This document shows positions 1 through 8,812 of a DNA stretch of 42,683 nucleotides, piece after piece. Source of the DNA: Acidovorax sp. GTDB lineage: Bacteria; Pseudomonadota; Gammaproteobacteria; Burkholderiales; Burkholderiaceae_C. The notes under the pieces were generated by a model. That model did not search any database, had not been told where the DNA came from, and saw only the letters and a program-made list of their open reading frames with translations. The position numbers were made by a program, and so were the translations under genes. Position 1 is the first letter of the stretch, and each line of letters opens with the position of its first letter. The stretch is from positions 1 to 42,683 of the forward strand of contig JAITLO010000003.1 in assembly GCA_031277855.1 (NCBI GenBank). The letters run 5' to 3'.

Positions 1-687
1 GTAGTCGCGCTGCACCTGGCGGGCGGTGCGCACGTTCTCGGTATAGACAAAGCGGCGCAGCGCGGGCTGGGGCTGGTCGCCACCTGCAGCGGGGTTGTAG
101 CGCACGGGCTCGCCCTGCAGCCGGTCGTAGATAAACAGGCGGTCGCAGTGGATGAGCTTGTGGCCCTGGGCCGTGTGCTGAAAGGCATGAAAAAAGCCTT
201 CTTCACGCAGAATGCGTTCGACAAAGTCGTAGTCGCTGTCGCCGGCCTGCACGCAGTATTCGCGCACCAGGTGTTCGTTGGTGATGTGCTGGGCGTAGTC
301 CAGCGTCACACCGTGGGGCTGGAGCACGGCCTTGGCGATCTCGGGCACGCTCAGCGTCTGAAAAATGCGCCAGTCCGAGGAGAGCCGCAACCGTGCCAGG
401 CGGGGCTCGACCACGGCGGCGTAGCGCGTGCGCCGAAAGCCGGTGTCGCCCTGCACAAAGGACGAAATCACGCCATGCACATGGCGCACGGCCTGGTCGC
501 CTTGCCAGATGGTGAACAGGCCATCGCAGTCCAGCACCTTGGCAAAGTCGATGGCGGGGTTGTGGCTGGCCAGATCCAGGTGCAGCGCAAAGGACTCGGA
601 CAGGCCCTCGTGCAGCGTGAACTCCACCACCTCGAAAGAAAGCTCACCCACGGTGAAGCTGAAACGCAGATCGGATTGAATAGCCAT
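1..687 (-). CDS. vgrG: VgrG spike protein, N-terminal part (cut by window edge)
   Basis: Last visible gene of the leftward T6SS operon. Its first 229 codons are present and the rest lies beyond the left edge. VgrG trimers form the puncturing spike at the tip of the Hcp tube, topped by a PAAR protein, and often carry or load effectors. The visible part is the gp27-like base: it opens MAIQSDLRFSFTVGEL, continues through the typical VgrG pattern of a beta-rich repeat (SDYDFVERILREEGFFHAF, about residues 150-170) and reaches the RTARQVQRDY segment at the edge, which is characteristic of the family. The start is an ATG at 687 preceded by AAGGA. A PAAR gene sits 60 bp upstream, fitting a matched spike and tip pair. 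Whether the C terminus carries an effector extension cannot be seen. Confidence 0.93.
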   Translation of the reverse strand, partial: MAIQSDLRFSFTVGELSFEVVEFTLHEGLSESFALHLDLASHNPAIDFAKVLDCDGLFTIWQGDQAVRHVHGVISSFVQGDTGFRRTRYAAVVEPRLARLRLSSDWRIFQTLSVPEIAKAVLQPHGVTLDYAQHITNEHLVREYCVQAGDSDYDFVERILREEGFFHAFQHTAQGHKLIHCDRLFIYDRLQGEPVRYNPAAGGDQPQPALRRFVYTENVRTARQVQRDY

Positions 688-747
688 GGAAAATCCTTGC
701 TGCCCCATAGCGGGGCCGCTTGCAAAGAGAAAGAAAAAACGAGCGGA

Positions 748-1014
748 TCAGGTTCTGGAGAACTGCCCCCCGCAGGAGGAATACACCGTGCAACCGCAGA
801 CCAGCTGGGCGGGCTCAAACACCAGGGGCCGGCCGTTGTGCACCGCCCCACCGTCTCCGCCCGACACCAGCGGGTAAGTGCCTTTGTGCTTGGGGCAACG
901 TGCGTGGTCGCCCAGCAGGCACTGGGGCTTGCCATCAATGGGAAAACCGCTGGCTTCAACCATTGTTCCGCCGCCGGAATGGGAATCGCCCCAACGTATG
1001 GCGCCTCTGGACAT
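748..1014 (-). CDS. PAAR-domain spike-tip protein
   Basis: An 88-residue protein consisting of little more than one PAAR domain. PAAR proteins cap the VgrG trimer with a zinc-stabilised sharp cone and can recruit toxins. The sequence opens MSRGAIRWGDSHSGGG and has the repeated PAAR pattern twice: I-DGKP-LLGD-CP at about residues 26-41, then V-NGRPLVFE...CGC at about 58-75, with conserved Cys/His residues able to bind the metal ion. There is no toxin extension, so it is a plain tip rather than an evolved PAAR effector. The start at 1014 has a strong GAGGAGGTGATGG ribosome binding site. It lies between tssL and vgrG in the same operon, so it probably pairs with this VgrG. Confidence 0.9.
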   Translation of the reverse strand: MSRGAIRWGDSHSGGGTMVEASGFPIDGKPQCLLGDHARCPKHKGTYPLVSGGDGGAVHNGRPLVFEPAQLVCGCTVYSSCGGQFSRT

Positions 1015-1055
1015 CCATCACCTCCTCGGTATGACTTGAAATGGGTTTCCCGTCC

Positions 1056-1967
1056 TCAAGGCTTGAGGATGTTGTCCAGCGACTGCAGCACCAGATCGGT
1101 TGTGCCGGCCAACTTGAACGAGAAGATGAGATAGGCCACGAGCAACACCACGCACAGCACCACCCAGGGCGTCCACAGTGGCCACTGGCGGCCCATGCGG
1201 TAGCTGCGCGCCACCACGTTCTGGGGAATTTCGGTCAGCTGCTCGGGAGCATCACCGCGCAGCGGGCGCAGCACATGGTGGAGCTTGCCGATGACGGTGT
1301 TGAGCGAGTCCTTGTGGTTGTGCTGCTGGCCGTACTTGCCCTGAAATCCCAGGCACAGACACAGGTACTTGAACTCCAGCACGTCCTTGTATTTCTCGGC
1401 ATCCATTTGCATGCGGGCCAGCACGGTGAAGAATTTCTCGCCCCCCCAGGTCTCGTTGTGGTGGTAGCTGAGCAGTGAGCGTTCTCGCCACACCGAGCTA
1501 TTGCCCCAGGCAGTGGCCATGACGGCTTCGTCGATAAAGCTGCACAGGGCATAGCGATAGGCCAGTTGGGTGGCGCCGTCATACCCCAGTTGCCGCACCT
1601 CTTCGGACAGCGCCGTGATCTGGTCGCGCACGCTGGCGTAGAGCTTGGAGATGCTCTCGCATTTCTCCAGCCGCCGCAGGCGGATGACCAGGCCCAGCAA
1701 GGGCTGGGCCGCATCCACCAGCGGATTCAGGCTATGGCCTCGCAGCTGAAAGCTCAGGTCATCGTCATGGTCGATGCGAAACACCGTCTCATACAGCATG
1801 CTGCCCTTGTCACCGATATGCTGGGCAGGCTGCGTCCGCAGAAAGTCAGCGGGCGGCTTGGCCTGGTGCTGGGCTTCTGACTGGCTCTCGCCGCCCTGAT
1901 CGGTGGGAGGTGCCGAGGTCTGCTGCGAAGGGTCTATGCGGTCGTTCCCGATTTGGATAGTGGTCAT
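1056..1967 (-). CDS. tssL: T6SS membrane-complex protein TssL (DotU/IcmH family)
   Basis: Inner-membrane component that joins TssM and TssJ in the trans-envelope complex. The 303-residue protein has a hydrophilic N-terminal tail, a cytoplasmic helical DotU domain (about residues 55-260, including YRYALCSFIDEAVMAT and GGEKFF, both typical of the family), and a single C-terminal transmembrane helix at about 268-288 (WVVLCVVLLVAYLIFSF). It ends about 15 residues after the helix, so this is the short form without a fused OmpA-like peptidoglycan-binding domain, and no separate TagL-like gene is seen in the window. The ATG lies one base after the tssK stop codon, so translation is probably coupled. 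Confidence 0.94.
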   Translation of the reverse strand: MTTIQIGNDRIDPSQQTSAPPTDQGGESQSEAQHQAKPPADFLRTQPAQHIGDKGSMLYETVFRIDHDDDLSFQLRGHSLNPLVDAAQPLLGLVIRLRRLEKCESISKLYASVRDQITALSEEVRQLGYDGATQLAYRYALCSFIDEAVMATAWGNSSVWRERSLLSYHHNETWGGEKFFTVLARMQMDAEKYKDVLEFKYLCLCLGFQGKYGQQHNHKDSLNTVIGKLHHVLRPLRGDAPEQLTEIPQNVVARSYRMGRQWPLWTPWVVLCVVLLVAYLIFSFKLAGTTDLVLQSLDNILKP

Positions 1968-1968
1968 G

Positions 1969-3306
1969 TCATTGACTCCGAATGGCCCAGAACTGCAGCT
2001 CCAGTTCCGGGAAGTCGCCGGTGATGTGCAGGCCGAAACCGGTGGCCCCCTTTTGCATCAGCTTGGCCCAGTTGCCGTGCGTGCGGTCCAGCTGGAAGTA
2101 GGTAAAGCCAGCATGAAACGGCAGGTGGCGGGGTGCGACCGGCAGCGGTATCAAGGGGATGCCGGGCAGCTGCAGGCGGATGAGCTCCAGCAGGGTCTGC
2201 ATGGATGCCACCTTGGTCTGCTGCACAAACAGCTGGCGCATCTGCTCCAGCGGCATGCGGGCCTTAACGGCCAAGATAAAGTCCGCCGTTTGCAGCAGGC
2301 TGGCATCGTTGACCTGTGCGGTGAGCACGCCATGGGTTTGCTTGACCAGGGGCAGGGGCACGGCCCGGGGCTGCAGCACCGTGCTGAGCACGCGTCTCAA
2401 AGTTTCTTCCAGCAGGCGAAAGCAGCCCTGGGGGTTGTCATGCTGGTAAGCGGGAAACTCCGGTGGCACACGGCCTTCATCGGTGAAGGTCACCAGCTCA
2501 CCGCAGGCCTGGCCGCAGGCAAGGTAGGCGTCCAGCGGGCGCACATCCGGGTCGCGTGCCATGTGGCGAAAAAGGTGGTGCCAGCGATTGAGTGCCTGCA
2601 GCAGATTGAAGTCGGTGACATCGGCCACCCCCGTCTGGCCCGGCGAGCTGATGCGTTCGGCAATGCTCTTGGCGCGCTCATGCATCAAGGTGGCAATTTC
2701 TTCCATGAAGTGCGCCAGTTGGCGAATGGCGCGCAGGTGAATGCCGGTGATGTAGAAACCTTGGTCCATGAGCACGCTGCCATCGGGGCGGCGGTCGAGA
2801 ATCCGGCCCAGAGCCAGCCCGGTAAACGCACTGCGGTCTTCGCGCTCCAGCGCCAGCTGCAAATGGGGCACGGCCAGGCCCACGGGCACATGGCTGCCCT
2901 GCTCGCTGTGGGTGTCGCGCACCTCTTCGGAGCGCAGCACATAGCGTGCATTGCCATAGGTTTCGGGCCAGCGCACCTCGTTCACGCCGTCGGAACGCAG
3001 GGGCAGCGTCAAATACACGACCTGGTTGGTGGCCGTGGCATCGCTAATGGACAGCGGCTCCGGGGGCGGTTGGTCATGCGGGATATCGAAGGCCGTGCCA
3101 TCGGGCATGATGCCGCTGGCCCGCACGATGGCAATCTTGCCAAAGGCCAGAAAGTCCTGGTTCAGCTCCAGTTCGGAAAAACCATAGCAGTACCTGCTGC
3201 CCACACGGGCGTTGACGTAATGCTCCAGATAACGATTGGTTTGCTGGAAGTGCTGCGGCTTGACAAACAGTCCTTCGCTCCAGACTACGGGGTTGCGAGT
3301 GGTCAT
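1969..3306 (-). CDS. tssK: T6SS baseplate protein TssK
   Basis: A 445-residue TssK (ImpJ/VasE family). TssK trimers connect the baseplate (TssE, F, G, VgrG) to the cytoplasmic parts of TssM and TssL. The N terminus shows the family signature VVWSEGLFVKPQHFQQ (about residues 7-22). The C-terminal domain, which docks on the membrane complex, ends in the family-like FPELELQFWAI. Length matches the usual 440-450 residues. The start ATG overlaps the tssJ stop in ATGA (3303-3306) and the stop is one base from tssL, so the three membrane and docking genes form a tightly coupled block. Confidence 0.95.
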   Translation of the reverse strand: MTTRNPVVWSEGLFVKPQHFQQTNRYLEHYVNARVGSRYCYGFSELELNQDFLAFGKIAIVRASGIMPDGTAFDIPHDQPPPEPLSISDATATNQVVYLTLPLRSDGVNEVRWPETYGNARYVLRSEEVRDTHSEQGSHVPVGLAVPHLQLALEREDRSAFTGLALGRILDRRPDGSVLMDQGFYITGIHLRAIRQLAHFMEEIATLMHERAKSIAERISSPGQTGVADVTDFNLLQALNRWHHLFRHMARDPDVRPLDAYLACGQACGELVTFTDEGRVPPEFPAYQHDNPQGCFRLLEETLRRVLSTVLQPRAVPLPLVKQTHGVLTAQVNDASLLQTADFILAVKARMPLEQMRQLFVQQTKVASMQTLLELIRLQLPGIPLIPLPVAPRHLPFHAGFTYFQLDRTHGNWAKLMQKGATGFGLHITGDFPELELQFWAIRSQ

Positions 3307-4190
3307 GGCTTTGATGGGGTTGGAATGGCGGCCCCGCGAGCGCTGTGAGCGCCGTGCCCGGGGCGATAGGCTTCATCGGTGATGGCCACGCGGGTGTCTT
3401 GCAAGGTCACCAGCAAGGCGTATTTGCGTCCGCGCGACTCGATGCGAAAAACGTCGTACCACCGCGCGGCGTGGGGGTCATGGAAATCGGCCACCACGGC
3501 CAGATAGCGCGTCTTGGCCTCGACCGGGCTGAATTCAATGAACTTGAACTGACCAGGCGCCAGCACGTAGTCGTCAGCACTCACAAAGGTGCTGCCCAGG
3601 GCTTTTTTCGGGTCCTTGCGCACCAGCTCGATGTCTGCACTCTCCAGCATGGAGTCATCCTTGAGCTGAATCACCCGAAAGAAAGCCGGCGTGGAAAACG
3701 CGGACATGGGCGGGGACTCGGGTTTTGCCGCAGGCAGGCTGGCCCCCTGGCGATACTGGCCCAGATCCAACGGGACATCGGCTGGGTTATGGGCCGCACG
3801 CGCCGAGCGAGCAGCCTGGCTGCCGACACGGGGCTGCGGCGAACCTGCTGCAGACCCCTCTTCGGTCTGCAAGCCTTGCAGCAGGGTCTGCAGCGTGTCG
3901 ATCAGCTCTCCCTTGCTTGGACTACTCAGGTTCACCGTGTACGAACCGCTCACGTCTTGCTGCTCGGCAGCCTCCGCAGTTTCTGTGGCCGTCGCTGCAC
4001 TGACAGGGTTGGGGTTAACGTCATGCGCGGCATAAAGGCTGAGCGCAATCTGCGTGGGCCTGTCCTGCGGTTCACCGACGGGAATGGACGGGTTCATCCA
4101 CACCTGCCCGGTTTTGGACAACAGATTGCCAACGGTGCTGCAGCCCGAAAGCAGCAATGCCGCGCATGCCAGCGTCATGCGTGCCCTCAT
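3303..4190 (-). CDS. tssJ: T6SS outer-membrane lipoprotein TssJ, with long insertion
   Basis: TssJ is the outer-membrane lipoprotein that holds the periplasmic end of TssM. A lipoprotein signal is clear: a basic start, a hydrophobic stretch, and the lipobox LLSGC with Cys17. The TssJ beta-sandwich core is split: residues 40-58 (RPTQIALSLYAAHDVNPN) give the first strand and FFRVIQLKDD at about 170-179 resumes the conserved core, which continues to about 275. Between them lies a stretch of about 110 residues rich in Ala, Pro, Glu, Ser and Thr. The total of 295 residues is well above the usual 160-200. The end is a Pro/Ala-rich tail. The gene overlaps both tssK and tagH by four bases (ATGA). Confidence 0.88.
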   Translation of the reverse strand: MRARMTLACAALLLSGCSTVGNLLSKTGQVWMNPSIPVGEPQDRPTQIALSLYAAHDVNPNPVSAATATETAEAAEQQDVSGSYTVNLSSPSKGELIDTLQTLLQGLQTEEGSAAGSPQPRVGSQAARSARAAHNPADVPLDLGQYRQGASLPAAKPESPPMSAFSTPAFFRVIQLKDDSMLESADIELVRKDPKKALGSTFVSADDYVLAPGQFKFIEFSPVEAKTRYLAVVADFHDPHAARWYDVFRIESRGRKYALLVTLQDTRVAITDEAYRPGHGAHSARGAAIPTPSKP

Positions 4191-5548
4191 TGTTCCTCCG
4201 CACGCAGCGCCTGGTCATAGGCCTGCTCGAACACCTCCCAGAACAGCTTGTCGAATCCACGCTGGCGGCCGGAGATCATCTCGTTGTAGTAGTGGCCATA
4301 CATCTCCCAGGCCCAGCCGTCGCTGGTCTGCTGGCGTTGGTGGGCAGGCACATAGCGGCTGAAGCGGCGCTCCAGCTGTTGAGGCGAAAACGCCGCCAGC
4401 AAGGCCGTCAGCCCCGCCGCAATCGCTTTACCGCTCGCCCTTTGCTGCAGCTGGATCTGCTGGAGCGACTCTTCGATGGCGGCCGAGGGCGAGAGGTGGA
4501 CCAGGCTGCGCTCAGCAGAGAACATGGCTCGCACCGTATCGTCAAAGCCCTGGCCCAGGCGCAAGGGGTTGTCCTCAATGGGTTGCAGCGTTCTAGCGGC
4601 CGAAGCACGCGCGCCAGGGGCGCCAAGCTCTGTGGCGTGTACGGCCGCCAGACCACGGATGGCGGCCGCCAGGCATTGGCCTGCTTCATGGAGCAAGTCA
4701 TGGGCCCGCGCCGCATCCAGCGCGCCGACCTGGGCCCCCAGCCCCTCTACCAAGGGAGCGACCAGGCTGGCAGGGTTGCCGCCATGCGTTTGCTGGGCCT
4801 GCAGCCATTCCTGTGTCGCGGTCGAATGATGGTTTTTCCCTGACATAGCGGTTTCTCCTGAGACATAAAGCGGGTGGCCGTACACGGCTTCCAGCGAGGT
4901 GGCGGCCATATCGGCCTGGGCTGCCAGCGGCGCTGCCCCATGGCCGGCAAGGCTGTTGACGTCCGGCCTGGCCGATGCACTCCATTGCCCGGCCAGATCC
5001 AGCGCCCTTAAAGGATCGAGTTCTCCCTGCGGCGACAGCGGCTCGGCCAAAGTCTGAAATGCGGCCCAGTCCGGGCTGGGCGCTGCGGGCTGGAGGACAT
5101 CGGCATCGGCAGCAATGGGCAGCGCGTCCTGGTAGTCATCCGGACGATGGAGCAGCTCCTCCACGCCGTGCTGAGCCAGAACACGGGATGCATCGGGCAG
5201 GCGATGCGCCTCCTCCCCCAAATGCACGGAGATGCGATAAGGCCCCAGGTGCAATATGTCGGCATTGCGCAAGCGCGCACTGGCGCTTTGGCCCAAAGGT
5301 CTGGTTTGCCCGTTCAGCAAAGTCTGGCCACTGCGGTCGATGACAAAGTAGCCACCGTCTTCAAACCGGATTTCGCAGTGCAGCGGCTGTATGCGGCCGG
5401 CACGGTCACGCAGCAGCCAATCCGCGTCTTGCGCACCAATGCTTCCACCTGCCGGCGTAAAGCTGTGCCTAGGGGCCGTGCCGTGCTGCAAGGCCTCGGG
5501 GTTGTCAATGACCAGCACCAGGCTGGGTTCAGTAGAAGCCGTGTTCAT
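4187..5548 (-). CDS. tagH: T6SS-associated FHA-domain protein TagH
   Basis: A 453-residue protein with an N-terminal forkhead-associated domain (about residues 8-105; features include the GGSIGAQDADWLLRD segment, the LHCEI motif and a C-terminal YRISVHL strand), a long low-complexity middle, and a C-terminal T6SS-FHA domain (about 250-453, ending with RQRGFDKLFWEVFEQAYDQAL). FHA domains bind phosphothreonine, and in other systems this protein is a target of the kinase PpkA and controls assembly. No PpkA/PppA kinase-phosphatase genes are visible here, so the phosphorylation partner, if any, is elsewhere. I chose the ATG at 5548 because it overlaps the tssG stop as ATGA; a GTG six bases upstream is an alternative. 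Confidence 0.88.
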   Translation of the reverse strand: MNTASTEPSLVLVIDNPEALQHGTAPRHSFTPAGGSIGAQDADWLLRDRAGRIQPLHCEIRFEDGGYFVIDRSGQTLLNGQTRPLGQSASARLRNADILHLGPYRISVHLGEEAHRLPDASRVLAQHGVEELLHRPDDYQDALPIAADADVLQPAAPSPDWAAFQTLAEPLSPQGELDPLRALDLAGQWSASARPDVNSLAGHGAAPLAAQADMAATSLEAVYGHPLYVSGETAMSGKNHHSTATQEWLQAQQTHGGNPASLVAPLVEGLGAQVGALDAARAHDLLHEAGQCLAAAIRGLAAVHATELGAPGARASAARTLQPIEDNPLRLGQGFDDTVRAMFSAERSLVHLSPSAAIEESLQQIQLQQRASGKAIAAGLTALLAAFSPQQLERRFSRYVPAHQRQQTSDGWAWEMYGHYYNEMISGRQRGFDKLFWEVFEQAYDQALRAEEQ

Positions 5549-6564
5549 GAGCACACCGTCAGTCGAACGCGGGGAGGCCTGCGCAACGCGGGCTGTTCCA
5601 GAAAGCTGGTCCAGCCCAGCTCGGAGCCGGCATCCGCCGCAAGGTTGAAGAAAGGGATTTCTTGCTCCTGCAATCCCAGCTCGAGATCGCAGGGCGTCTG
5701 GTCGCGCAGCAAAAAGGCGACCAGTTGGCGCAGGCGCTCAAAGTTCTCGCCATGGGGCAGGAACTCACGAAAGCGCTGCTGGCTCAGACCGGTGATGACG
5801 ATGGTGAACTTGCAGTGGCGCGTGCGCACGCTGCTGCCCACCCGAAAGCTCTCGCCCAGTTGGCCATTCAAGCTGCCCAGCTGCACCTGGTCGCTGGGAG
5901 CAATATCGGTGTGGCGCAGCTCAAAGTCACGGATCTCTACCTCCTGCAGGTCGAAACAGTGGGCAATCAGGCCTGCCACCATGGCGGGTGAGCGGCTGCG
6001 GTGCACCACCGAGCCTGCAAAGCTCAGCAAGCGGCTCCAGGCAATCGGGGTCGCTCCGCGAATGGCCGAGTTCTCCAGGCCTATCAGGGCAAACAGCCTT
6101 TGCGACAGCGGGTCGCTGGCGCCGGGCTGAAAGCGGATGTAGTGGCGGTACTTGCGCCAGGCCTGGTGCAGCAGCGTCAACAGACGGTGGTTGAAGAAGT
6201 CGAAAAAAGCGGGGCGTATGCCCACGCCCTGCCCGGCCTCATAAGCCAGCCGCTCGACAAAGTGCGAGGGCAAGGGCGAGTCGGGCCCGTGCATGCCAAA
6301 AAATGTGGCCTGCACCAGGTATTGGTGCGGCGCGCCCTGCTCCAGCCGCTGCGCCAACGACACATCGGCGGCCGGAAAACCCATGCCAGCATAGTTGCTC
6401 AAACGTATGCGCTGGCGCTCAGGCTCAAAGCTTTCGGCATCCTCCAGGTCGTCACCATGCAGCGCGTACAGGCGCTCGAGCAGGCAGAAGAAATCATGCC
6501 CGCTTGCCTCCTCGAGCAACGTGTCGCTCAGATCAACGCCTGGGTTCCGCTGCGCATGGGCCAT
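5545..6564 (-). CDS. tssG: T6SS baseplate protein TssG
   Basis: A 339-residue TssG (ImpH/VasB family). TssG joins two TssF copies in the baseplate wedge and binds TssK. The sequence carries the usual N-terminal region (GHDFFCLLERLYAL, about residues 20-33), a central F-GMHGPDSPLP-HF-ERL segment (about 85-105) strongly typical of TssG, and a C-terminal IVITGLSQQRFREFLPHG region. The open frame extends far upstream of 6564, but that part is the shadow of tssF; the ATG at 6564 gives the normal family length of about 330-350 residues and an overlap of 37 bp with the end of tssF. Confidence 0.93.
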   Translation of the reverse strand: MAHAQRNPGVDLSDTLLEEASGHDFFCLLERLYALHGDDLEDAESFEPERQRIRLSNYAGMGFPAADVSLAQRLEQGAPHQYLVQATFFGMHGPDSPLPSHFVERLAYEAGQGVGIRPAFFDFFNHRLLTLLHQAWRKYRHYIRFQPGASDPLSQRLFALIGLENSAIRGATPIAWSRLLSFAGSVVHRSRSPAMVAGLIAHCFDLQEVEIRDFELRHTDIAPSDQVQLGSLNGQLGESFRVGSSVRTRHCKFTIVITGLSQQRFREFLPHGENFERLRQLVAFLLRDQTPCDLELGLQEQEIPFFNLAADAGSELGWTSFLEQPALRRPPRVRLTVCS

Positions 6565-8294
6565 GCGTAGTGCTCCTGGGTGGTGGTGTTGATCCCTTCC
6601 AGCACGTGAAAGGATGAAATGCTGCTGTACAGCGCCAGAAAGTGGCTGAGCACGGTGCCGAACAGGTATAGATCGCCCTCGCAGGAAAATCCGTCCTGGT
6701 CCAGCCGGATGACGCTGCGTATGCCGCGTATGGGCAAGGCTCGGAACATCCGGTCCACCGGCGTGGTGACGACCTCCTTCAAGGCATCCAGGCGTTTTTG
6801 CAGGGTGCGTCGGCGCTGTATGTCGTGGTGGATGGTGAAGTCGTAGGCGCTGATGACGGCCTTCAACGGCTCGGCCGACAGCAAGGAAAGATAGGTGGGC
6901 GAGAGATTGGAGATCAAGCGCCATTGCAGATTGCCATCCAGCACCGGCCGGTATGAGGGCGTGGGGGTTGTCAGGTTGCGGCAGCTGACAAAAGTGGGGG
7001 TGTCCGAGGTGCGTATGCACACATCCCCTACCCCCAAGGCCAGGGGCAGATCGCGGTTGGTGCAGGTCAGCGCCAGCGAAACCGTCTCATCGCGGCCTAT
7101 ATAGGCCTGCTCGTCACTGCGCACAAAAGACACCCGGTGCTCCACACCGCCAGCGACCAGCGATGGATCGATACGGGTGCGGTAGTACAAGGTGGTCTTG
7201 CCACGCTCATGGTCGATCTGGTGGCGCAGCGACTCAAAAGGCTGGTAGGTGCGCAGCCACTCGCCCCCCTGGCCGCCGCCCTCGTTTTTCCAGCCATCGA
7301 CCTTGTCGATGCTGAAGATTTCATAGGCCTGTGGCCGCTGGCCAGCCGGCACCAGCCGGTGGTCCACCACCTTGCCGGTCATGCGCACCGGGTCGGCCTC
7401 ATGCTCGAACAGATTGACCGCAGGGGCGCAATACAGCGCCAGGTCATCGGTGCGCACGCGCACATCCTCGGGCATGGGGCGGGTGAAGTGAAACTCGATG
7501 CGCGCGCGCTCCGTGCACTCGTTGGGCCACAGGGCGCGCAGCCCGCGCAGGCTGAAAAACAGGAATCTGCGCGGAAAAAGAAAATACTCCTGCAGGATCC
7601 GATAGCCATCCAGGGAGTTTTTGGGGTAAGGCAGCAAGGCCTCATCGGCGGTAAAGCCGGGAAAGCTGATCTGCTGAGGGCTGATCAGGCTGACACGCCC
7701 TGCGCACTCCATGCGGATCTCGCCCAAATATTTGGACAGCCACAGGTACAGCGTCAAGGCGGTGTAGTCGCTGCCACTGAGGTAGAAGTCCAGCTGATCA
7801 CAGTCATAGGTGCTGGGCGGGTTCTGTCCCAGCATGGACAACTCCACACGCACGGTCGACTTTTCCAGAGAGTGCGCATCGCTGACTTCCTCAATGCGCA
7901 GCGGGTAGATGCTCACATCCGCGCAGCTGCGGTATTCACACTGGATGCCATCCACCTCCTGGGCCAGGGTGCGTGTGCCCTTGGCGATCACATGGCGCTG
8001 GGTGATGGACCTGTCCATAGGCTGGAACTGCATCACGGTAACGCTGGGCAGCGGCCGTAAATAGTTGGGCCACAGCAATTGCAGCAAGGGGTGGGTCAAC
8101 TCCGGCAGGTCGTCGTCGATCTTCAGGCGCAGCTTGGCCGTCAAAAAGGCAAAGCCCTCCATCAGGCGCTCCACATCCGGGTCGGTCGCCTCATCTCCCA
8201 GGTAGCGTGCCAGCTGGGGGTTGTTGCGCGCAAACACACGGCCGAGGCGGTGCATATAGTCCAGCTCTTCCCGGAACTTTCGCTTCAGCGGCAT
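6528..8294 (-). CDS. tssF: T6SS baseplate protein TssF
   Basis: A 588-residue TssF (ImpG/VasA family), the large wedge protein of the baseplate. The start MPLKRKFREELDYMHRLG and the following FARNNPQLARYLG are hallmarks of the family, as is DPDVERLMEGFAFLTAKLRLKIDDDLPE at about residues 36-63 with the LWPNYLRPLPS segment soon after. The C terminus holds FLALYSSISSFHVLE, also typical. The ATG at 8294 was preferred over an in-frame start 51 bp upstream because the family begins at exactly this MPL sequence. The 3' end overlaps tssG. Confidence 0.95.
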   Translation of the reverse strand: MPLKRKFREELDYMHRLGRVFARNNPQLARYLGDEATDPDVERLMEGFAFLTAKLRLKIDDDLPELTHPLLQLLWPNYLRPLPSVTVMQFQPMDRSITQRHVIAKGTRTLAQEVDGIQCEYRSCADVSIYPLRIEEVSDAHSLEKSTVRVELSMLGQNPPSTYDCDQLDFYLSGSDYTALTLYLWLSKYLGEIRMECAGRVSLISPQQISFPGFTADEALLPYPKNSLDGYRILQEYFLFPRRFLFFSLRGLRALWPNECTERARIEFHFTRPMPEDVRVRTDDLALYCAPAVNLFEHEADPVRMTGKVVDHRLVPAGQRPQAYEIFSIDKVDGWKNEGGGQGGEWLRTYQPFESLRHQIDHERGKTTLYYRTRIDPSLVAGGVEHRVSFVRSDEQAYIGRDETVSLALTCTNRDLPLALGVGDVCIRTSDTPTFVSCRNLTTPTPSYRPVLDGNLQWRLISNLSPTYLSLLSAEPLKAVISAYDFTIHHDIQRRRTLQKRLDALKEVVTTPVDRMFRALPIRGIRSVIRLDQDGFSCEGDLYLFGTVLSHFLALYSSISSFHVLEGINTTTQEHYAWPMRSGTQALI

Positions 8295-8369
8295 CAAATT
8301 TTCTCTTCTGGAGTTGGGACAAGGCGGAGCCCGCGCCACGCGCACAGCGCGGGCGGGCTCGACCTCACC

Positions 8370-8798
8370 CTAGGTCACATTGATTCGGCGGCTTTGCTGC
8401 TGAACCAGCAGATCAATCTCCACCTGCTCGGAGACGTCCTGCATCCACACCAAGCAATGCAGCCGAAATTGCAGGCCATGGGGCTGGCCCAGGGCATTGA
8501 GCGGATAGATGTCCTGCACCTGCACCCGTGGCTCATAGGTTTCGATGACGGCGCGGATATCCAGGCAGACCTGGTTGCGCAGATCCACCTGGCTGGCCGC
8601 CGCGTCGTTCAAGTCCTGCAAACCAAACCCAGGGCAGCTTTGCGAACCACCCTGGCGGCTGTTGAGCAGATGGGCAAGGTGGGACTTGATGGCCTGTACA
8701 CGCTCCACCGCCTGGTCCTGCCGCGTGCGCAAGCGCCGGGGCGGCAGGTCGGGGTCAAGGCGTTCGAACAGGCTTCCCTTGCCTGGCGATCGCGGCAC
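8370..8798 (-). CDS. tssE: T6SS baseplate protein TssE (gp25-like)
   Basis: A 142-residue protein of the gp25-like lysozyme-fold family that starts sheath polymerisation at the baseplate. The sequence starts SPGKGSLFERLDPD and carries the conserved VCLDIRAVIETYEPRV segment (about residues 82-97); the Glu-Pro-Arg in it is the conserved core of the family. The start is a GTG at 8798 with GGAG about nine bases ahead, 14 bp after the tssC stop. A 75-bp spacer separates it from tssF. In many clusters hcp lies between tssC and tssE; here there is no room for it. Confidence 0.9.
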   Translation of the reverse strand: MPRSPGKGSLFERLDPDLPPRRLRTRQDQAVERVQAIKSHLAHLLNSRQGGSQSCPGFGLQDLNDAAASQVDLRNQVCLDIRAVIETYEPRVQVQDIYPLNALGQPHGLQFRLHCLVWMQDVSEQVEIDLLVQQQSRRINVT

Positions 8799-8812
8799 GC
8801 GTCAGCGCTCCG

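Noticed and set aside
702..716. Hairpin GCCCC-ATAGC-GGGGC just upstream of the vgrG start
   Set aside because: Too short (5 bp) and without T-run to be called a terminator or a riboswitch; it could only affect translation.
1903..3348. Long rightward open frame of 481 codons
   Set aside because: It lies antisense to tssK and lacks a ribosome binding site; such frames are expected in GC-rich genes. The same applies to the other long antisense frames over TssH, TssM, DctB and the helicase.
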